A DNA stretch of 31,338 bases from Phytophthora quininea. Its lineage: Eukaryota > Oomycota > Peronosporomycetes > Peronosporales > Peronosporaceae. A program made the position numbers and the translations under genes. Below are positions 21,743 through 30,341 of this stretch, one piece after another (the first letter of the stretch is position 1; each line of letters starts with the position of its first letter). A model generated the notes under the pieces. It made no database searches and was not told where the DNA came from. It saw only the letters and a program-made list of their open reading frames with translations. The DNA lies in the NCBI GenBank assembly GCA_011947345.1, contig JAAVTG010000490.1, positions 1-31,338 on the forward strand. Direction: 5' to 3'.

Positions 21743-22539
21743 ATGACAAAACCAAGAGGAGTACGGAACTACACCGAGGCAGAGCGGAAGAGACTCCTGG
21801 ATATCATCGCGGCAAGGTTGCCAGTTCACCAAGAGGAGTGGGCTGCTGTTGCGACTGCTTACAACGCGTGTAGCGACCTGAATTGGCAGCCTCGTGACGC
21901 TGCTAGTCTGAAGCCCAAGTTCACCGCGTTGTACACGTCTGCGCGAGATGCTCAGGTTAGTGATACTGGAGGTTGCCATGAAGTCACGCTGGCTGCTCAG
22001 CTGCGACAGCAAATCGTCCGACGCGCCAAGGAAAAAGAATACACGCCGACACCGCGGAAAGCGGCATCGCTGGCAGTAGGTGGGTCTCAAGCAGATTTCA
22101 CAGCGGCTGTGAAGCAGAGCAAGGATGCTGATGCGCTCGGCAGGGACCAAGCCAGGCCAAACGGCAAGCGAGAATGAACGACTCTCCAGTTGCCCGCTAA
22201 TAGCGAGGCATCCACAACCGATCGACTGTTGGCGTGGCTCCAGCAGCGTGAAGTACAGCGCGAGGTGCGGCGCCGCGTTTTGGATAAGGACAAGGCTCAT
22301 GTGGACGCGTTGAAGAGGGAGCGAAGAGCTGAAGACTTGCGCGATACGGATTGCAGACACAGGGAGCTAATGGACAGTCTGTCATCGCTGAAGTACACCT
22401 TAAAAGGCTTAAGGCATCGAGCAGCTAGGGTACAGCTTGGTTGGATGGTAAGAAATAGTTATATTTCTTGCTTTAAAGGAATGCTTAGAACTAATTACAA
22501 TTAATGTCATCACCATCTCCGTTGTAGGGAACTAATTAA
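21743..22539 (+). pseudogene. DUF6818-like Myb/SANT protein in Helentron, one frameshift
   Basis: The first frame (ATG 21743 to about 22177) opens with RGVRNYTEAERKRLLDIIAA, then EEWAAVATAYN and ASLKPKFTALY, the pattern of the Myb/SANT-like DUF6818 domain common in oomycetes and probably DNA-binding. A basic stretch follows (RQQIVRRAKEKEYTPTPRKA). One frameshift near 22175-22190 leads into a charged coiled coil (LLAWLQQREVQREVRRRVLD and onward to about 22390), which DUF6818 proteins usually have. The end is either TAA at 22502-22504 or, if a GT-AG intron at 22448-22527 is removed, TAA at 22537-22539. It lies in the same direction as the neighbouring histone gene. The frameshift could be real or a sequencing error. 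Confidence 0.62.
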
Positions 22540-22549
22540 AATTAATGTC
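22488..22549 (+). repeat. 21-base direct repeat flanking the 3' splice site
   Basis: GAACTAATTACAATTAATGT at 22488-22507 and GAACTAATTAAAATTAATGT at 22529-22548 (one mismatch, 41 bases apart; each continues one more C). One copy lies in the candidate intron and one just after it. It may be a small local duplication. Confidence 0.7.
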
Positions 22550-22573
22550 TGTTCATGCCAAAGCTCCACTCAG

Positions 22574-22589
22574 CCACATTCTCCAATTT
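22574..22589 (+). promoter_or_regulatory. Oomycete initiator-like element of the H4 variant
   Basis: CCACATTCTCCAATTT matches the initiator consensus at 14 of 16 positions, with a perfect CATTYYNCAWTTT core. It ends 87 bases upstream of the histone ATG. This suggests that the gene has its own promoter inside the transposon. The following TTGCAG could instead be read as a splice acceptor. Confidence 0.6.
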
Positions 22590-22675
22590 GCCTTGCAGGG
22601 AGCTAGTCGTGGAGGTAGGTGCACAAGGAAATTCTAACTCCAGCGTCGTTACTAAATCTACTGTTCTACATGAAG

Positions 22676-22987
22676 ATGCCAGGCCGTGGGAAGGCAGCTA
22701 CTGGTGCAGGCAGAGGTGGGTCTCGACACCATCGATTCGTCTTACGCAACAGCATTGACGGCATTTCCAGCGCATTCATCCGCCGCCTCGCTCGAAGAGG
22801 TGGCATTGTACGGATGTCACCGCAGATATACGACCGAATGCGAGGTGTTCTGCAGGTTTTCTTGAAGAGCCTCATACAAGACGCTGTAGTCTATATGCAA
22901 CATGCTAACCGGAAGACGATGACTGCACGAGACGTTGTGTACGCTCTAAAACGCCAAGAGCGAGCTATCTACGGGTTTGATCTGTAG
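22676..22987 (+). CDS. Divergent histone H4 variant carried in the Helentron
   Basis: An intact intron-less frame of 103 codons, exactly the length of histone H4. The histone fold is plain: [36 protein letters not shown] and [21 protein letters not shown] hand count against canonical H4, recalled from general knowledge, gives about 61 of 102 identical residues, far below the near-invariance normal for H4. Numbering without Met: R3, K5, R19, R45, K79, K91 and R92 are kept, but K8 is Thr, K12 Arg, K16 Arg, K20 Phe, K31 Ser, K44 Val, K59 Gln and K77 Asn. Most acetylation and methylation sites are therefore gone. The C-terminal GG is DL. The frame is open 19 codons upstream, but the H4-like MPGRGK start is preferred. 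It lies 160 bases inside the right end of the element, with its own initiator. A nucleosomal role is plausible but unproven. Confidence 0.93.
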   Translation: MPGRGKAATGAGRGGSRHHRFVLRNSIDGISSAFIRRLARRGGIVRMSPQIYDRMRGVLQVFLKSLIQDAVVYMQHANRKTMTARDVVYALKRQERAIYGFDL

Positions 22988-23101
22988 GTTGACGGTGGAT
23001 CTGCGTTAATACATCAAAACAATTTGGTTGTGTTCAATAACCCTGTTTTGAGTAGAAGCATTGTCGGCCATATATCCGAGTCTCTATAACTGAGCAGCTT
23101 G

Positions 23102-23115
23102 TGTTACGATCTGCG
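23102..23115 (-). repeat. Internal partner of the Helentron 5' terminal repeat
   Basis: TGTTACGATCTGCG, inverted relative to 11788-11801 with 12 of 14 matches. It sits just inside the 3' hairpin, the asymmetric arrangement of Helentron/Helitron2 ends. Confidence 0.78.
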
Positions 23116-23121
23116 GGTTTC

Positions 23122-23141
23122 CCCGGACCTACGGGCCCGGG
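23122..23141 (+). other. Helentron 3' terminal hairpin
   Basis: CCCGG-A-CC-TAC-GG-GC-CCGGG can fold into a GC-rich imperfect stem of seven pairs with a three-base loop. It ends seven bases before the insertion boundary. Rolling-circle elements use such a hairpin as a stop signal for strand transfer. Confidence 0.75.
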
Positions 23142-23340
23142 TAAGCTGTTTACACAGCCAAGCAACCAACGCAACCACCAGCACCAAACGGCAAGCACCA
23201 CAAGAAAGCAATACCGGTAAGTGAAAACTAACATTGTTTGGCTGCTCGCCTTTCGCGGACACCCCGCAGAGCTAGCTAGGGTTCTACTACCCTGGTACTA
23301 TCATCGTAGTACCGAGCCGACACCGAGGCCACTGCAGTGC

Positions 23341-24808
23341 TTACTGCTCGCGCTTCGAGTCGTACTCGGCCTGGATCTCCTCGGCCGACTTGCCCGACGT
23401 CTCCGGCACCATCTTGAGCGCCAGCAGGTAGAAGAGCGCCAGCAGCACCACGAACGGCACGTACGCGTAGTCGTTCAGTGCGTCCGAGACGTACGGGTAC
23501 GATACGCCGACGATCAGGTTGCACAGCCAGTTGATGCCGATGCAGAGCGACGACGCGCTGGCGCGGATCGAGTCCGGGAAGATGTCGGCCGTCATGACCC
23601 ACACGAGCGGGCCCAGCGTCACGCCGAACACGATCACGTATAGCGCCGTGAAGACGATCGACAGCGTAGACACGTCCACGATGAAGGCCAGCGTCATGCC
23701 CACCGACATGACCACCATGCCCGAGAGGCCCCACAGGATCATGTTGCGCGCGCCGAAGCGGTTGGCCAGCACGCCCGTGAAGAAGGCCGGGAAGATGTTG
23801 ATGAAATCGATGATGAGCGTGCCCACGCGCGAGTCCGAGATGCCCGCGTCCGAGAAGATGCTCCCCGAGTAGTAGAAGACGGCGTTGATGCCCGACAGCT
23901 GCTGCGAGCACGACAGCAAGATGCCCGTCAGGAGCTGCATGCGGTAGCGCGGCGCGAACATGGACTCCGTCTTGGGGTCGCGTCGATCAGACCCTCCTCG
24001 GCGCTCGTCTTGGCCACCTCGAGCCACGACAGAGCCGTCTGCACATGCTCCTCGCCGTACAGGCGCGCGATCACCTGCTTGGCCTCCTCCTTGCGGCCCT
24101 TGGTCAGCAGCCACGCGGGCGACTCGACGCACATCGACGGCGCCAGCAGCAGGTAGACGACGGCCAGCACCACGGGAACGCCGCCAGGTAGCGCCAGCCG
24201 CTGCTCGTGTTGGCGAAGAAGAAGCAGATCGCCGGCACCAAGATACCGATGGTCGTGAAAATCTGCAGGCCCAGGCCCAGCGTGTTGCGCATGTGCGGCG
24301 GCGACAGCTCGTTCACGTAGCCGCCGATCGTGGCCGTGGCCGTGCCGGACGCGATGCCGGCGATGAGGCGGCCCAGCGCGAACAGCCAGACGTTCGACAC
24401 GGACGCCTGCACCACGCCGCCCACGATCATGAAAACGCAGTTGCCCATCAGAGCCTTCTTGCGGCCGAACTTGTCGCTGAAGTGGCCGCAGCACAGCGAG
24501 CCCACCATGGCGCCGAAGATCCAGGCGTTCACGGCGAACGTCCACTCGAGCTTCGAGTGGCCCGGGAACATGAGGCACGTGTCCTCGGCCACGGGGCGCG
24601 CGTTGCACTGGTCCGTGTCGTTGTACTGCGACAGGTTCATTTGCGAGGTGGACCAACCGCTCTGGAACGGCTGCATCCACGACAGCAGCGCGCTCGTGTA
24701 CAGGATGGCTTTGGGCTTGATGAGGCGCGCCGCGGCCTTGTTGGCCTCGTCGAAGGCGGTGACGGGCTTGGGCGACCCCGCCTGCGCGTACGCGTCGTTG
24801 TCGGCCAT
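23341..24808 (-). pseudogene. Sugar-porter MFS transporter copy T3, two frameshifts
   Basis: The inverted counterpart of T2, 1468 bases instead of 1470. One base is missing in each of two G runs: GGGG at 23974-23977 (five in T1) and GGG at 24174-24176 (four in T1). The N-terminal frame runs from ATG 24808 to about codon 211, is out of frame through segment 6 and the central loop, and then regains the original frame only after a stop-rich stretch. The C-terminal half keeps QQLSGINAVFYY, GPLVWV and PETSGKSAEEI. It shares a promoter spacer with T4. Homopolymer deletions could be sequencing errors; if real, only T4 of this pair is functional. Confidence 0.85.
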
Positions 24809-24842
24809 GCTACTTGACTGGTTGACTTGTTTGGGACTGGGT

Positions 24843-24857
24843 CAATTGGAAAGTGGC
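24843..24857 (-). promoter_or_regulatory. Initiator-like element of T3
   Basis: The minus strand reads GCCACTTTCCAATTG, identical to the T2 element, about 35 bases upstream of the T3 ATG. Confidence 0.45.
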
Positions 24858-26298
24858 AATGGTTGGGCTGTCAGAATTGCGGTCTTGCAGCGGTAGTACA
24901 CCTGGACCGGCAGGCAGGATCGGGCTCACTTGATTGCCGGCACGCAGCCTTTCGCCACGGCACTGTATGTTGCGTTTTCGTGTGCAGCCGTATGGCGATC
25001 GGCGTCGATAGTGCTGCGATTTGAAGTGGAGCTTGGCCATCAAATTGACGTTTTGAAGTCGTGGGCGACTTTAGGGTCGCGCCCAGACACGCGAGGTGGT
25101 GCCGGCTTCCCGTGTCAAACTCGGTAGCACATCACATTGGTGGCGGGGTGCTGTAGTGCCATTGGGCCGGGTCGCTGTCTACGGTGGTATCCAACGCGAT
25201 CTCCAGTGGCGACGGAGCACTCTTCTCGCTGCGGATCCGTCGCGCTGTTCCAGGACATTACAGTCCATTTGCCACTCCTGAACCCCTTCTCGGCCCGCGG
25301 ATGTTTTCTAGCTGCTTCAACCGGTAGGCTGTAGGGAGCATGAGCACTTAAGCCGAGCCGACAGGACACTAGGAGTGCTACAAACGCGGGTTTCTGAAGC
25401 TGTTCTTTTTGCGCGCAAGCTGTTGGGCAGCAGCGTTGCCTATTTCTCCTTGTCTTTTTGATACAAACACCGGCTTCCGCTAGATTTCCACGGGTCGCAC
25501 GAGGTACATTAGAATAGCAAACAGGAGGTAGGGAGGTAGATTGTGAACGAACGCTGAAGATTTCTGCCGCCGCTGCAGGCAACAGCGTATTCTAACGAAG
25601 TGCTGCAGCGTCATGGAGCAGCGTGGTAGATACATAGCAGGAGCACCAACAACCAACCAAAGCGATTGATACATGTACGACCGGTAGTAGCATTTTTGGC
25701 AAAAAAGTATACAGAATCAAAATAGATCATGAGACAAGGCCAGAATTTAGTACAACCTGAGTCAGCCCAAATTCCAGTACGCGTACGGTACGATGCGGTA
25801 CGGTACAATTACCACCACGGCGCTTGCTGTCGTCTGCAATGCAGACTCTGTCAGAGTCTTTGCATCCTCTCCCTGGTGCTTTGGACTCCCGACTCTGGAG
25901 TGCAAAGTTGGATGTAATGCTGCGTGCAAGCATGCGGCATGAATCAAGTGCCGCGCAGTGCCCCGCGATCGTGCTCGTGACGTCGTCAAATCTTGTTAAC
26001 ACAACGGCGACTCGCGACCGTTTCTGCACTTGGATCCCGCGATACACGGTTCCAAGCAGACCGGATTCACGCCTGGGCCAAGTCTAGCGCGGTGTGCTCG
26101 TCCGAGATTGAAAGCCCGTGCACACTTTCAATCGCCAGCCGGCGCTGAAGCTCGCGGTTCTCTGCGGCGAGCGGATCCCTTGCCGGCCCCAAAGTTCAAC
26201 GTGGCCGATCCCTTTCACGGCCTCGATCGTTAGCGCCAGCCAACAGCGGTGACCGCGACGGTGAGTGCGGTACCGCCTCCAGCAAACGGCCACGAGCA

Positions 26299-26314
26299 GC
26301 TCACTTTCCAATTG
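26299..26314 (+). promoter_or_regulatory. Oomycete initiator-like element of T4
   Basis: GCTCACTTTCCAATTG, 14 of 16 matches to the oomycete initiator, 35 bases upstream of the T4 ATG and identical to the T1 element. Confidence 0.6.
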
Positions 26315-26348
26315 ACCCAGTCCCAAACAAGTCAACCAGTCAAGTAGC

Positions 26349-27818
26349 ATGGCCGACAACGACGCGTACGCGCAGGCGGGGTCGCCCAAGCCCGTCACCG
26401 CCTTCGACGAGGCCAACAAGGCCGCGGCGCGCCTCATCAAGCCCAAAGCCATCCTGTACACGAGCGCGCTGCTGTCGTGGATGCAGCCGTTCCAGAGCGG
26501 TTGGTCCACCTCGCAAATGAACCTGTCGCAGTACAACGACACGGACCAGTGCAACGCGCGCCCCGTGGCCGAGGACACGTGCCTCATGTTCCCGGGCCAC
26601 TCGAAGCTCGAGTGGACGTTCGCCGTGAACGCCTGGATCTTCGGCGCCATGGTGGGCTCGCTGTGCTGCGGCCACTTCAGCGACAAGTTCGGCCGCAAGA
26701 AGGCTCTGATGGGCAACTGCGTTTTCATGATCGTGGGCGGCGTGGTGCAGGCGTCCGTGTCGAACGTCTGGCTGTTCGCGCTGGGCCGCCTCATCGCCGG
26801 CATCGCGTCCGGCACGGCCACGGCCACGATCGGCGGCTACGTGAACGAGCTGTCGCCGCCGCACATGCGCAACACGCTGGGCCTGGGCCTGCAGATTTTC
26901 ACGACCATCGGTATCTTGGTGCCGGCGATCTGCTTCTTCTTCGCCAACACGAGCAGCGGCTGGCGCTACCTGGCGGCGTTCCCCGTGGTGCTGGCCGTCG
27001 TCTACCTGCTGCTGGCGCCGTCGATGTGCGTCGAGTCGCCCGCGTGGCTGCTGACCAAGGGCCGCAAGGAGGAGGCCAAGCAGGTGATCGCGCGCCTGTA
27101 CGGCGAGGAGCATGTGCAGACGGCTCTGTCGTGGCTCGAGGTGGCCAAGACGAGCGCCGAGGAGGGTCTGATCGACGCGACCCCCAAGACGGAGTCCATG
27201 TTCGCGCCGCGCTACCGCATGCAGCTCCTGACGGGCATCTTGCTGTCGTGCTCGCAGCAGCTGTCGGGCATCAACGCCGTCTTCTACTACTCGGGGAGCA
27301 TCTTCTCGGACGCGGGCATCTCGGACTCGCGCGTGGGCACGCTCATCATCGATTTCATCAACATCTTCCCGGCCTTCTTCACGGGCGTGCTGGCCAACCG
27401 CTTCGGCGCGCGCAACATGATCCTGTGGGGCCTCTCGGGCATGGTGGTCATGTCGGTGGGCATGACGCTGGCCTTCATCGTGGACGTGTCTACGCTGTCG
27501 ATCGTCTTCACGGCGCTATACGTGATCGTGTTCGGCGTGACGCTGGGCCCGCTCGTGTGGGTCATGACGGCCGACATCTTCCCGGACTCGATCCGCGCCA
27601 GCGCGTCGTCGCTCTGCATCGGCATCAACTGGCTGTGCAACCTGATCGTTGGCGTATCGTACCCGTACGTCTCGGACGCGCTGAACGACTACGCGTACGT
27701 GCCGTTCGTGGTGCTGCTGGCGCTCTTCTACCTGCTGGCGCTCAAGATGGTGCCGGAGACGTCGGGCAAGTCGGCCGAGGAGATCCAGGCCGAGTACGAC
27801 TCGAAGCGCGAGCAGTAA
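26349..27818 (+). CDS. Sugar-porter family MFS transporter (T4), intact
   Basis: A complete 489-codon copy whose protein is identical to T2. The few base differences within the gene, such as GGC versus GGG at codon 316 and a C-to-T near 27520, are silent. It has the same twelve-segment sugar-porter architecture and motifs as T2: DKFGRKK, ESPAWLL, QQLSGINAVFYY and PETSGKSAEEI. By spacer orientation it is the partner of T1, yet it is followed by an SCR gene like T2, so it mixes features of both. The convergent neighbour is SCRc. Confidence 0.93.
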   Translation: MADNDAYAQAGSPKPVTAFDEANKAAARLIKPKAILYTSALLSWMQPFQSGWSTSQMNLSQYNDTDQCNARPVAEDTCLMFPGHSKLEWTFAVNAWIFGAMVGSLCCGHFSDKFGRKKALMGNCVFMIVGGVVQASVSNVWLFALGRLIAGIASGTATATIGGYVNELSPPHMRNTLGLGLQIFTTIGILVPAICFFFANTSSGWRYLAAFPVVLAVVYLLLAPSMCVESPAWLLTKGRKEEAKQVIARLYGEEHVQTALSWLEVAKTSAEEGLIDATPKTESMFAPRYRMQLLTGILLSCSQQLSGINAVFYYSGSIFSDAGISDSRVGTLIIDFINIFPAFFTGVLANRFGARNMILWGLSGMVVMSVGMTLAFIVDVSTLSIVFTALYVIVFGVTLGPLVWVMTADIFPDSIRASASSLCIGINWLCNLIVGVSYPYVSDALNDYAYVPFVVLLALFYLLALKMVPETSGKSAEEIQAEYDSKREQ

Positions 27819-28489
27819 GCACAGCAGTGGCCTCGGTGTCGGCTCGGTACTACGATGATAGTACCAGGGTAGTAGAACCCTAGCTAGCTCTGCGGGGTGT
27901 CCGCGAAAGGCGAGCAGCCAAACAATGTTAGTTTTCACTTACCGGTATTGCTTTCTTGTGGTGCTTGCCGTTTGGTGCTAGTGGTTGCGTTGGTTGCTTG
28001 GCTGTGTAAATACAATTCAGATCAGCAAACATACCGTACTGCATGGCCACAGTATCTTTTGTAACGATAGTATTTTTCAAGTATTATACATGTACGTGAA
28101 GTATGCTACTTCGTACTTCGAAGTACTATACAGGACTACAGAAGCCCGGAAGCAAGTCACGGGGGAAAAATGCAATCGACTTGCATCCGCGGGGAAGGTA
28201 CCGGTATCGGAGAGATTATGTGGCAGTTTTCTTATAGCAATTAACTGCAGCACGGTGAGGCCCGTTGCTTCCCGGTTATTCTTACACCCGTACACCGTAC
28301 ACAGTAGAGAGAATAAAGTTGATAAACTTGATGGGAACAACTGGTCTAGTTAGTTGACAAACTATCAGGTATGTAGCAAAGTCATCTGGTGTTCAAATTG
28401 CTTGCTGGGCGGAGGTAAATTTCGCATTTGTGCATTATTACCTGTAGTAATGTTCACTAGTGCTTTTACTCGCTTCGGTCGGGTCGCGT
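27819..28489. other. Convergent 3' region between T4 and SCRc, with empty Helentron site
   Basis: A direct copy of 9514-10186 with small changes. It includes the empty target (AAA at 28008-28010) and the GTACTTCGAAGTAC palindrome. No gene. Confidence 0.6.
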
Positions 28490-28705
28490 TTACTTGCAAG
28501 GGTTGCCGTACTTGCAGCTCTGGACGCAGCAGTCATTGAAGTCCCATGTGGTCTTCGTCTTGCAGCACGCGGTCATTCGCGCAGCAAGATCTCCGCCGTA
28601 GAAGCTGTAGCCACATTCTGCGATCGCGCACGATGGCTCGCCTTCGGCTTGAGCAGAGGAGGCGGTCACGGCGACGAGGAGGACGACGAAGGAAGCGAAG
28701 TTCAT
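28490..28705 (-). CDS. Small secreted cysteine-rich protein SCRc (PcF/SCR-like)
   Basis: A 71-residue precursor identical in protein to SCRb: signal peptide of about 20 residues and a mature part with eight cysteines. It converges on T4. Homology of this copy to SCRa extends through the initiator and stops being close at about 28777; beyond that only patches of similarity remain, so its distal promoter differs from SCRa and SCRb. This could give different expression of the same peptide. Candidate apoplastic effector; family tentative. Confidence 0.75.
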   Translation of the reverse strand: MNFASFVVLLVAVTASSAQAEGEPSCAIAECGYSFYGGDLAARMTACCKTKTTWDFNDCCVQSCKYGNPCK

Positions 28706-28758
28706 TGTGAGCTGCTTGGTCGGCAGCTCGGCTGCGGTGGTTGTTGAGATTGACTTGG

Positions 28759-28774
28759 CAAAAGCGGAATGAGT
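28759..28774 (-). promoter_or_regulatory. Initiator-like element of SCRc
   Basis: The minus strand reads ACTCATTCCGCTTTTG, the SCRa/SCRb initiator with one T fewer, at the edge of the conserved block. Confidence 0.6.
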
Positions 28775-28810
28775 TGGAAGAAGGAAATGCTTCTTCACGC
28801 AGCAGTTCAA

Positions 28811-29045
28811 CGAGATGACACGTTTACTCTGCTTTGAGTAAATAAGATTTGACGATTACTTTGTGTTTGCTTTCAGGATTACTAGTAGAGGACTTGCTCG
28901 TGAACCTCATCTACATGTCATGTGCGCTGGCAGACTGATGGGAATGGGCCTTATATATGGTAGGCATTGAGATCGCCGTTTACTGTTGCGTCCTGGGATG
29001 TATTCAACCGCCTTGAACATCATCGCGTTGGGGAAAAGGTGCTCC
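28811..29045. other. Intergenic region between SCRc and the 431-codon gene
   Basis: About 235 bases with no gene. Patches resemble the sequence upstream of SCRa (for example TTTGACG and TGTGTTTGC), showing diverged homology beyond the clean repeat edge. Confidence 0.5.
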
Positions 29046-30341
29046 CTAGTATCTTGTGCCGAACGTGGTGTTGATAAAATCTAGACTGAGCGTCAAGTCG
29101 ACTTGAGAGACCCATATTCTAGGCTTCTTTGTCGGCGGGAACACCTTCGTCAGGCTAATAGCAAGCTTTTTACTTCCAGTGGAGTCTTCGAATTGCACCA
29201 GAAATCGCTTCTTGGTCCCGCCCATAGCACTCACGGACAAGTCAACGCCATCGTCTTCATCATTCAACTGTCCACTCGATACGGCCGCCACCTCCAGTGC
29301 CCGACTAAATCCCCACACCGGCACACACTCGGAATCCCAGAGCGTGAAATCAACCATAAGGCAGTTGGACATGGCAAATTTAACAGCCTCCGTCTCGATT
29401 TTCAGCGATGGCTCTGAATCTGGGGCAACCACTCGCTCTCGTGCGGCAACAGTGCCACCTAAAACATCGTCTAGCAAATGCACTGTCACGCTACGAGTCC
29501 GTTGCTGCGGGCTGGGGAACTCGATCTGATAGACCTCGTGCTCCCAATAGAGCTCGTCGAGCGATCGCAGACTGATTGCCGCAGTGTACGAATACAATCC
29601 ATGCTTCTTGTCCAGATCGTCATCACAGCGGAATGGCAGGCTTCGTTTGGGAGCTGAGTACAACATCTCGGTCGTGTGCAGCTGGAGGAAGAGCCTCGCA
29701 ATTTCACGTTTTTGAGTCCACACAAGAGCAACAAGCGAGCTAGCGACCCAGTCACCAAGCGCGAGGTCATACAGCGCCAGCCCAATGCGAGGATCCTCGG
29801 TCTCCGCTACCAATCTCCAGTCTTTGGCTTTCGGTGCACTCCCACGAACGAGTCGCAACTCTCGAGGCCTCTGCATAGCAGTAGATGCGATCAGCACACG
29901 TAGATCTTCTAGAGATGACAGCGATAGCTCCTTATCCGTCAGTGTGTATTGCAGACTCAGCCCATATCGAAACCTCCCGGCGTTAGGCCTAAATCGCCAA
30001 CCCGCCGTAGTCGACGCAGGTCGTTGGGCTCCACTTGCTGCTGCAGCAGCTGCGATTGTATGCGCCGGCGGGGCCTTGGGTATTAATTCTTCTCCGTTGA
30101 CAAAGAGCTTCGGCGAAAGCTTCAACGTCGACAGCAACTTCTCTGTGGACTGGACCAGCATATGCGGTTGCAGCCGACGAAACAACTCGTCCACCTTCCT
30201 CTTCACCACCAATGACGACGAGCTCGAATTTGAACTCTTGAACGACTTCATTTCCATCGTACTCGCACTTCCAGCAGGAGCTCGTCGATCGGGCTGTCGA
30301 GCACCGTCATCTCGTAGCAGACGCACAGATCTCTGCTGCAT
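29046..30341 (-). CDS. Unassigned 431-residue protein
   Basis: A long minus-strand frame ending at 29046 with ATGs at 30341 and 30257. The first 28 residues are Arg/Ala-rich and may not be translated. After a serine run and KRKVDELFRRLQPHMLVQST comes an Ala/Pro linker, then an alternating beta-rich region (GWRFRPNAGRFRYGLSLQYT; KKHGLYSYTAAISLRSLDEL; CLMVDFTLWDSECVPVWGFS). I do not recognise the family; a loose likeness to the C-terminal part of FBXO15-type F-box proteins is an impression only. Just upstream, in another frame, MTVLDSPIDELLLEV (near 30270-30315) resembles the start of an F-box, and that frame is continuous with the TPR gene. This ORF could therefore be the last exon of a larger gene. 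Confidence 0.5.
   Translation of the reverse strand: MQQRSVRLLRDDGARQPDRRAPAGSASTMEMKSFKSSNSSSSSLVVKRKVDELFRRLQPHMLVQSTEKLLSTLKLSPKLFVNGEELIPKAPPAHTIAAAAAASGAQRPASTTAGWRFRPNAGRFRYGLSLQYTLTDKELSLSSLEDLRVLIASTAMQRPRELRLVRGSAPKAKDWRLVAETEDPRIGLALYDLALGDWVASSLVALVWTQKREIARLFLQLHTTEMLYSAPKRSLPFRCDDDLDKKHGLYSYTAAISLRSLDELYWEHEVYQIEFPSPQQRTRSVTVHLLDDVLGGTVAARERVVAPDSEPSLKIETEAVKFAMSNCLMVDFTLWDSECVPVWGFSRALEVAAVSSGQLNDEDDGVDLSVSAMGGTKKRFLVQFEDSTGSKKLAISLTKVFPPTKKPRIWVSQVDLTLSLDFINTTFGTRY

Larger units (their letters stand above)
11788..23148 (+). mobile_element. Helentron/Helitron2-type rolling-circle transposon with passenger genes
   Basis: The element is bounded by comparison with two empty copies of the same site in this window (9704-9706 and 28008-28010). 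The empty site reads AGTATTTACAC on the relevant strand; here AGTATT ends at 11787 and TTTACAC resumes at 23149. The left end carries CGCAGTTCGTAACG (11788-11801). Its imperfect inverted partner TGTTACGATCTGCG (23102-23115) lies inside the right end and is followed by a hairpin (23122-23141) and then TAAGCTG. Terminal repeat at the 5' tip, partner inside the 3' hairpin and insertion within T residues are Helentron/Helitron2 traits; the 5'-TC and 3'-CTRR ends of canonical Helitrons are absent. It holds a Rep-helicase remnant and at least four other genes. The exact ends are ambiguous by up to two T residues. Confidence 0.87.
24809..26348. promoter_or_regulatory. Bidirectional promoter spacer between T3 and T4
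   Basis: The same 1.5 kb spacer as 6500-8043 but inverted: the side facing T3 matches the T2 side of the first spacer, and the side facing T4 matches the T1 side. Differences seen are mainly run lengths (for example T6 here versus T8 near 7142, and CCC versus CCCC near 25530/7320). No gene recognised. Confidence 0.7.
23149..27941. repeat. Right arm of inverted repeat, outer part (T3, spacer, T4)
   Basis: The reverse complement of about 4908-9706. It starts with TTTACACAGCC, exactly where the inner right-arm piece broke off at 11787. Its T4 end continues into an SCR region (27941-28777) that is a direct copy of the one after T2, which the left arm lacks beside T1. Confidence 0.83.

Noticed and set aside
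11788..23148. Canonical Helitron with 5'-TC, 3'-CTRR and A|T target
   Set aside because: The ends read CGCAG (or TTCGCAG) and AAGCTG and lie in TTT; the internal position of the 3' inverted repeat fits Helentron/Helitron2 instead.
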